A stretch of DNA of 6,045 nt from NCBI GenBank assembly GCA_025966215.1, contig JAOPVM010000078.1, forward strand, positions 1 through 6,045. The letters run 5' to 3'. Both the position numbers and the translations under genes were made by a program. This stretch comes from Klenkia sp. GTDB lineage: Bacteria; Actinomycetota; Actinomycetes; Mycobacteriales; Geodermatophilaceae. Of this stretch, positions 4,921 to 6,045 are shown piece by piece. Positions within the stretch are counted from its first letter, which is position 1, and every line of letters starts with the position of its first letter. The notes under the pieces were generated by a model. It did no database searches, was not told the DNA's origin, and saw only the letters and a list, made by a program, of their open reading frames with translations.

Positions 4921-5489
4921 CAGTGCCGGCCCTCAGCCGCCAGCAGCTGCGCGACGTCGGCCTCGCCGTCGCGGTACCGGCGGCCCAGCTCACCGGCCAG
5001 GGCGTCCATCACCTGCTGCACGCCGCGGCGGCGCTCGGACAGCCCGCGCTCGCCCGCGGCCAGCGAGCGGGCGGCGTTCTCCAGCTGGTCGTCGGGCAGC
5101 TCGCCGACGTCGGAGAGGTCCACGCCCGGGGCCAGGGAGTTCACCCAGTGCTCGTGGTCGGCGGGGTTGCTGGGCTGCACGGTCTGGTGTCGGCCCAGGC
5201 CGTGGGCCGGCCCGCGGCCCTTCTCCGACAGGATCTCCGGCAGCAGGTCGACCAGGGAGCGGCCGTCGTGCTCGGCCCGGCGCTGCAGCTCGCGGCGGAC
5301 GATGTCGAGCCGGCCCTGCAGCAGCCGGCGGGTGTAGGAGAGGTCGACCTCGGACTGCTCGGCCTGCCGGCGCAGCGCGCGGACGTCGGTCATCGTGCGC
5401 TGCTCGACGTCCTCGAGGAACGCCGGGGCCAGCAGGGTGTCCACGGCGCGACCACCGGCGGAGGACAGGGTCGGGGTGGGCTCGGTCAT
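4920..5489 (-). CDS. rsiG: RsiG-type c-di-GMP-responsive anti-sigma factor
   Basis: This 189-residue, all-helical soluble protein matches RsiG, the Streptomyces anti-sigma factor that sequesters the sporulation sigma factor WhiG when bound to cyclic di-GMP. The family signature E(X)3S(X)2R(X)3Q(X)3D occurs twice and perfectly: Glu47, Ser51, Arg54, Gln58, Asp62, and again Glu147, Ser151, Arg154, Gln158, Asp162. Each copy lies on a predicted long helix; in RsiG these helices form an antiparallel coiled coil that holds a c-di-GMP dimer. The middle (about 78-135) includes LVDLLPEIL and GVDLSDVGELPDDQLE, also typical. Older annotations call such proteins aerial mycelium formation proteins. The start is the ATG at 5489, with AGGAGG seven bases upstream and an ATGA overlap with the BKACE gene. 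No sigma gene is in the window, so the partner is inferred to be a WhiG/FliA-type factor elsewhere. Confidence 0.9.
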   Translation of the reverse strand: MTEPTPTLSSAGGRAVDTLLAPAFLEDVEQRTMTDVRALRRQAEQSEVDLSYTRRLLQGRLDIVRRELQRRAEHDGRSLVDLLPEILSEKGRGPAHGLGRHQTVQPSNPADHEHWVNSLAPGVDLSDVGELPDDQLENAARSLAAGERGLSERRRGVQQVMDALAGELGRRYRDGEADVAQLLAAEGRH

Positions 5490-6045
5490 CGGGGTGCCTC
5501 CTGCAGGGAACGGATGCCCAGCAGCTCGCGCGCCTGGGTGGTGGTCAGGGCCGGCCGCTGGGCGATCCGGGCGAGGCCGGCCGCGCGGGCGACCAGCTGG
5601 ACGTTGTCGCGCACGGCCTCGCCGGGCGCGTAGGTGAGCGTGTCCTCCATGCCGACCCGCAGGTGACCGCCGGCCGACAGCGCGGCCAGCATCACCGGCA
5701 GCGACGTGCGACCCACCCCGGTGGCCGCGAAGGTCCAGCTCGGGTCGATCGCGGGCAGGCAGGCGGCCAGCGCGCCGGTGGTGCCGGGCATCCCGCCGGG
5801 CACGCCCATCACCAGGTCGACGTGCACGTGCCCGCCGTGCGGCGGCCCGTGCCTGTCCAGCAGCCGGCGCAGCGTGGTGAGGTGCCCGAGGTCGAAGGCC
5901 TCGTACTCAGGGACGATGCCGCGCTGCTGCATCTGGGTGTGCAGCTCGACGATGAGGTCCCACGGGTTGCTGAACAAGTCGCGGCCGAAGTTGACCGTGC
6001 CCAGCGACAGCGAGGCGGCATCGGGCTCGGCGTCCAGCACGGCCA
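5486..6045 (-). CDS. BKACE-family protein (3-keto-5-aminohexanoate cleavage enzyme-like), 5'-truncated
   Basis: The frame is open to the right edge, so the N-terminal part, including the His-x-His zinc ligands of the family, is outside the window; the GTG at 6040 is internal. Counting from it, SLSLGTVNFGRD (10-21), VPEYEAFDLGHL (43-54) and the segment GGHLRVGMEDTLTYAPGE are characteristic of the beta-keto acid cleavage enzyme family (PF05853). Arg128, Glu132 and Asp133 match the Arg-Glu-Asp cluster of Kce, where the Glu binds zinc. The family condenses a beta-keto acid with acetyl-CoA, giving acetoacetate and a new acyl-CoA; lysine fermentation is the founding case. Many members use other keto acids, so the substrate is open. 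LRRLLDRHGPPHGGHVHVDLVMGVPGG forms the central barrel. The gene overlaps rsiG by ATGA, making it the upstream member of the BKACE-rsiG-asparaginase operon. Confidence 0.87.
   Translation of the reverse strand, partial: AVLDAEPDAASLSLGTVNFGRDLFSNPWDLIVELHTQMQQRGIVPEYEAFDLGHLTTLRRLLDRHGPPHGGHVHVDLVMGVPGGMPGTTGALAACLPAIDPSWTFAATGVGRTSLPVMLAALSAGGHLRVGMEDTLTYAPGEAVRDNVQLVARAAGLARIAQRPALTTTQARELLGIRSLQEAPR
5497..5502 (-). promoter_or_regulatory. Ribosome binding site of rsiG
   Basis: On the - strand, AGGAGG lies seven bases before the ATG at 5489, inside the 3' end of the BKACE coding region. It fixes the rsiG start and suggests that the anti-sigma factor can be translated well in its own right despite the four-base overlap with its neighbour. 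Confidence 0.8.

Noticed and set aside
3697..5337. A 546-codon open frame on the + strand
   Set aside because: It is antisense to the regulator, asparaginase and rsiG genes, which have recognised families. The product is low-complexity Gly/Arg/Ala/His-rich, as expected for a GC-rich shadow frame.

Overview
The window is very GC-rich and densely coded, and the third codon position is almost always G or C. The gene content points to an actinobacterium: a mycothiol-dependent isomerase family protein, a heparin-binding haemagglutinin (HBHA)-like protein next to its usual regulator and DUF2516 partner, and an RsiG-type anti-sigma factor. The overall flavour resembles Geodermatophilaceae or a related filamentous or spore-forming group, but that placement is inference. 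I see no tRNA, rRNA, CRISPR array, insertion sequence, phage gene or origin.

Left part, + strand (1-1705): a 5'-truncated MDMPI-family protein overlaps by one base (TGATG) a stand-alone spermidine-synthase-like protein that lacks the canonical aminopropyltransferase signature. After 37 bases comes a small PspC-domain membrane protein, probably with its own leaderless promoter. Its stop codon abuts the stop of the next gene on the opposite strand; together they form the palindrome TGATCA.

Middle, - strand (read 3893 to 1706): XRE-family regulator, HBHA-like protein, DUF2516 membrane protein, PaaI-type hotdog thioesterase. Regulator and HBHA overlap by ATGA, and DUF2516 and thioesterase by GTGA. 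HBHA and DUF2516 are separated by 42 bases holding a strong RNA hairpin. The first three genes match the order Rv0474-Rv0475(hbhA)-Rv0476 of Mycobacterium tuberculosis. A TTGCAG-17-TAGCGT promoter lies just ahead of the regulator's GTG start.

Right part, - strand (read 6045 to 3958): a 5'-truncated BKACE-family enzyme (beta-keto acid cleavage), an RsiG-type c-di-GMP-responsive anti-sigma factor, and a rhizobial-type (asparaginase II family, PF06089) L-asparaginase. All three overlap (ATGA and TGATG), so they should be translated together. The most interesting point is the anti-sigma factor: it carries two perfect copies of the c-di-GMP signature E(X)3S(X)2R(X)3Q(X)3D, exactly 100 residues apart, and sits inside a metabolic operon. 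This suggests a link between second-messenger control of a WhiG/FliA-type sigma factor and amino-acid metabolism; that link is inference.

No gene-free stretch exceeds 64 bases.
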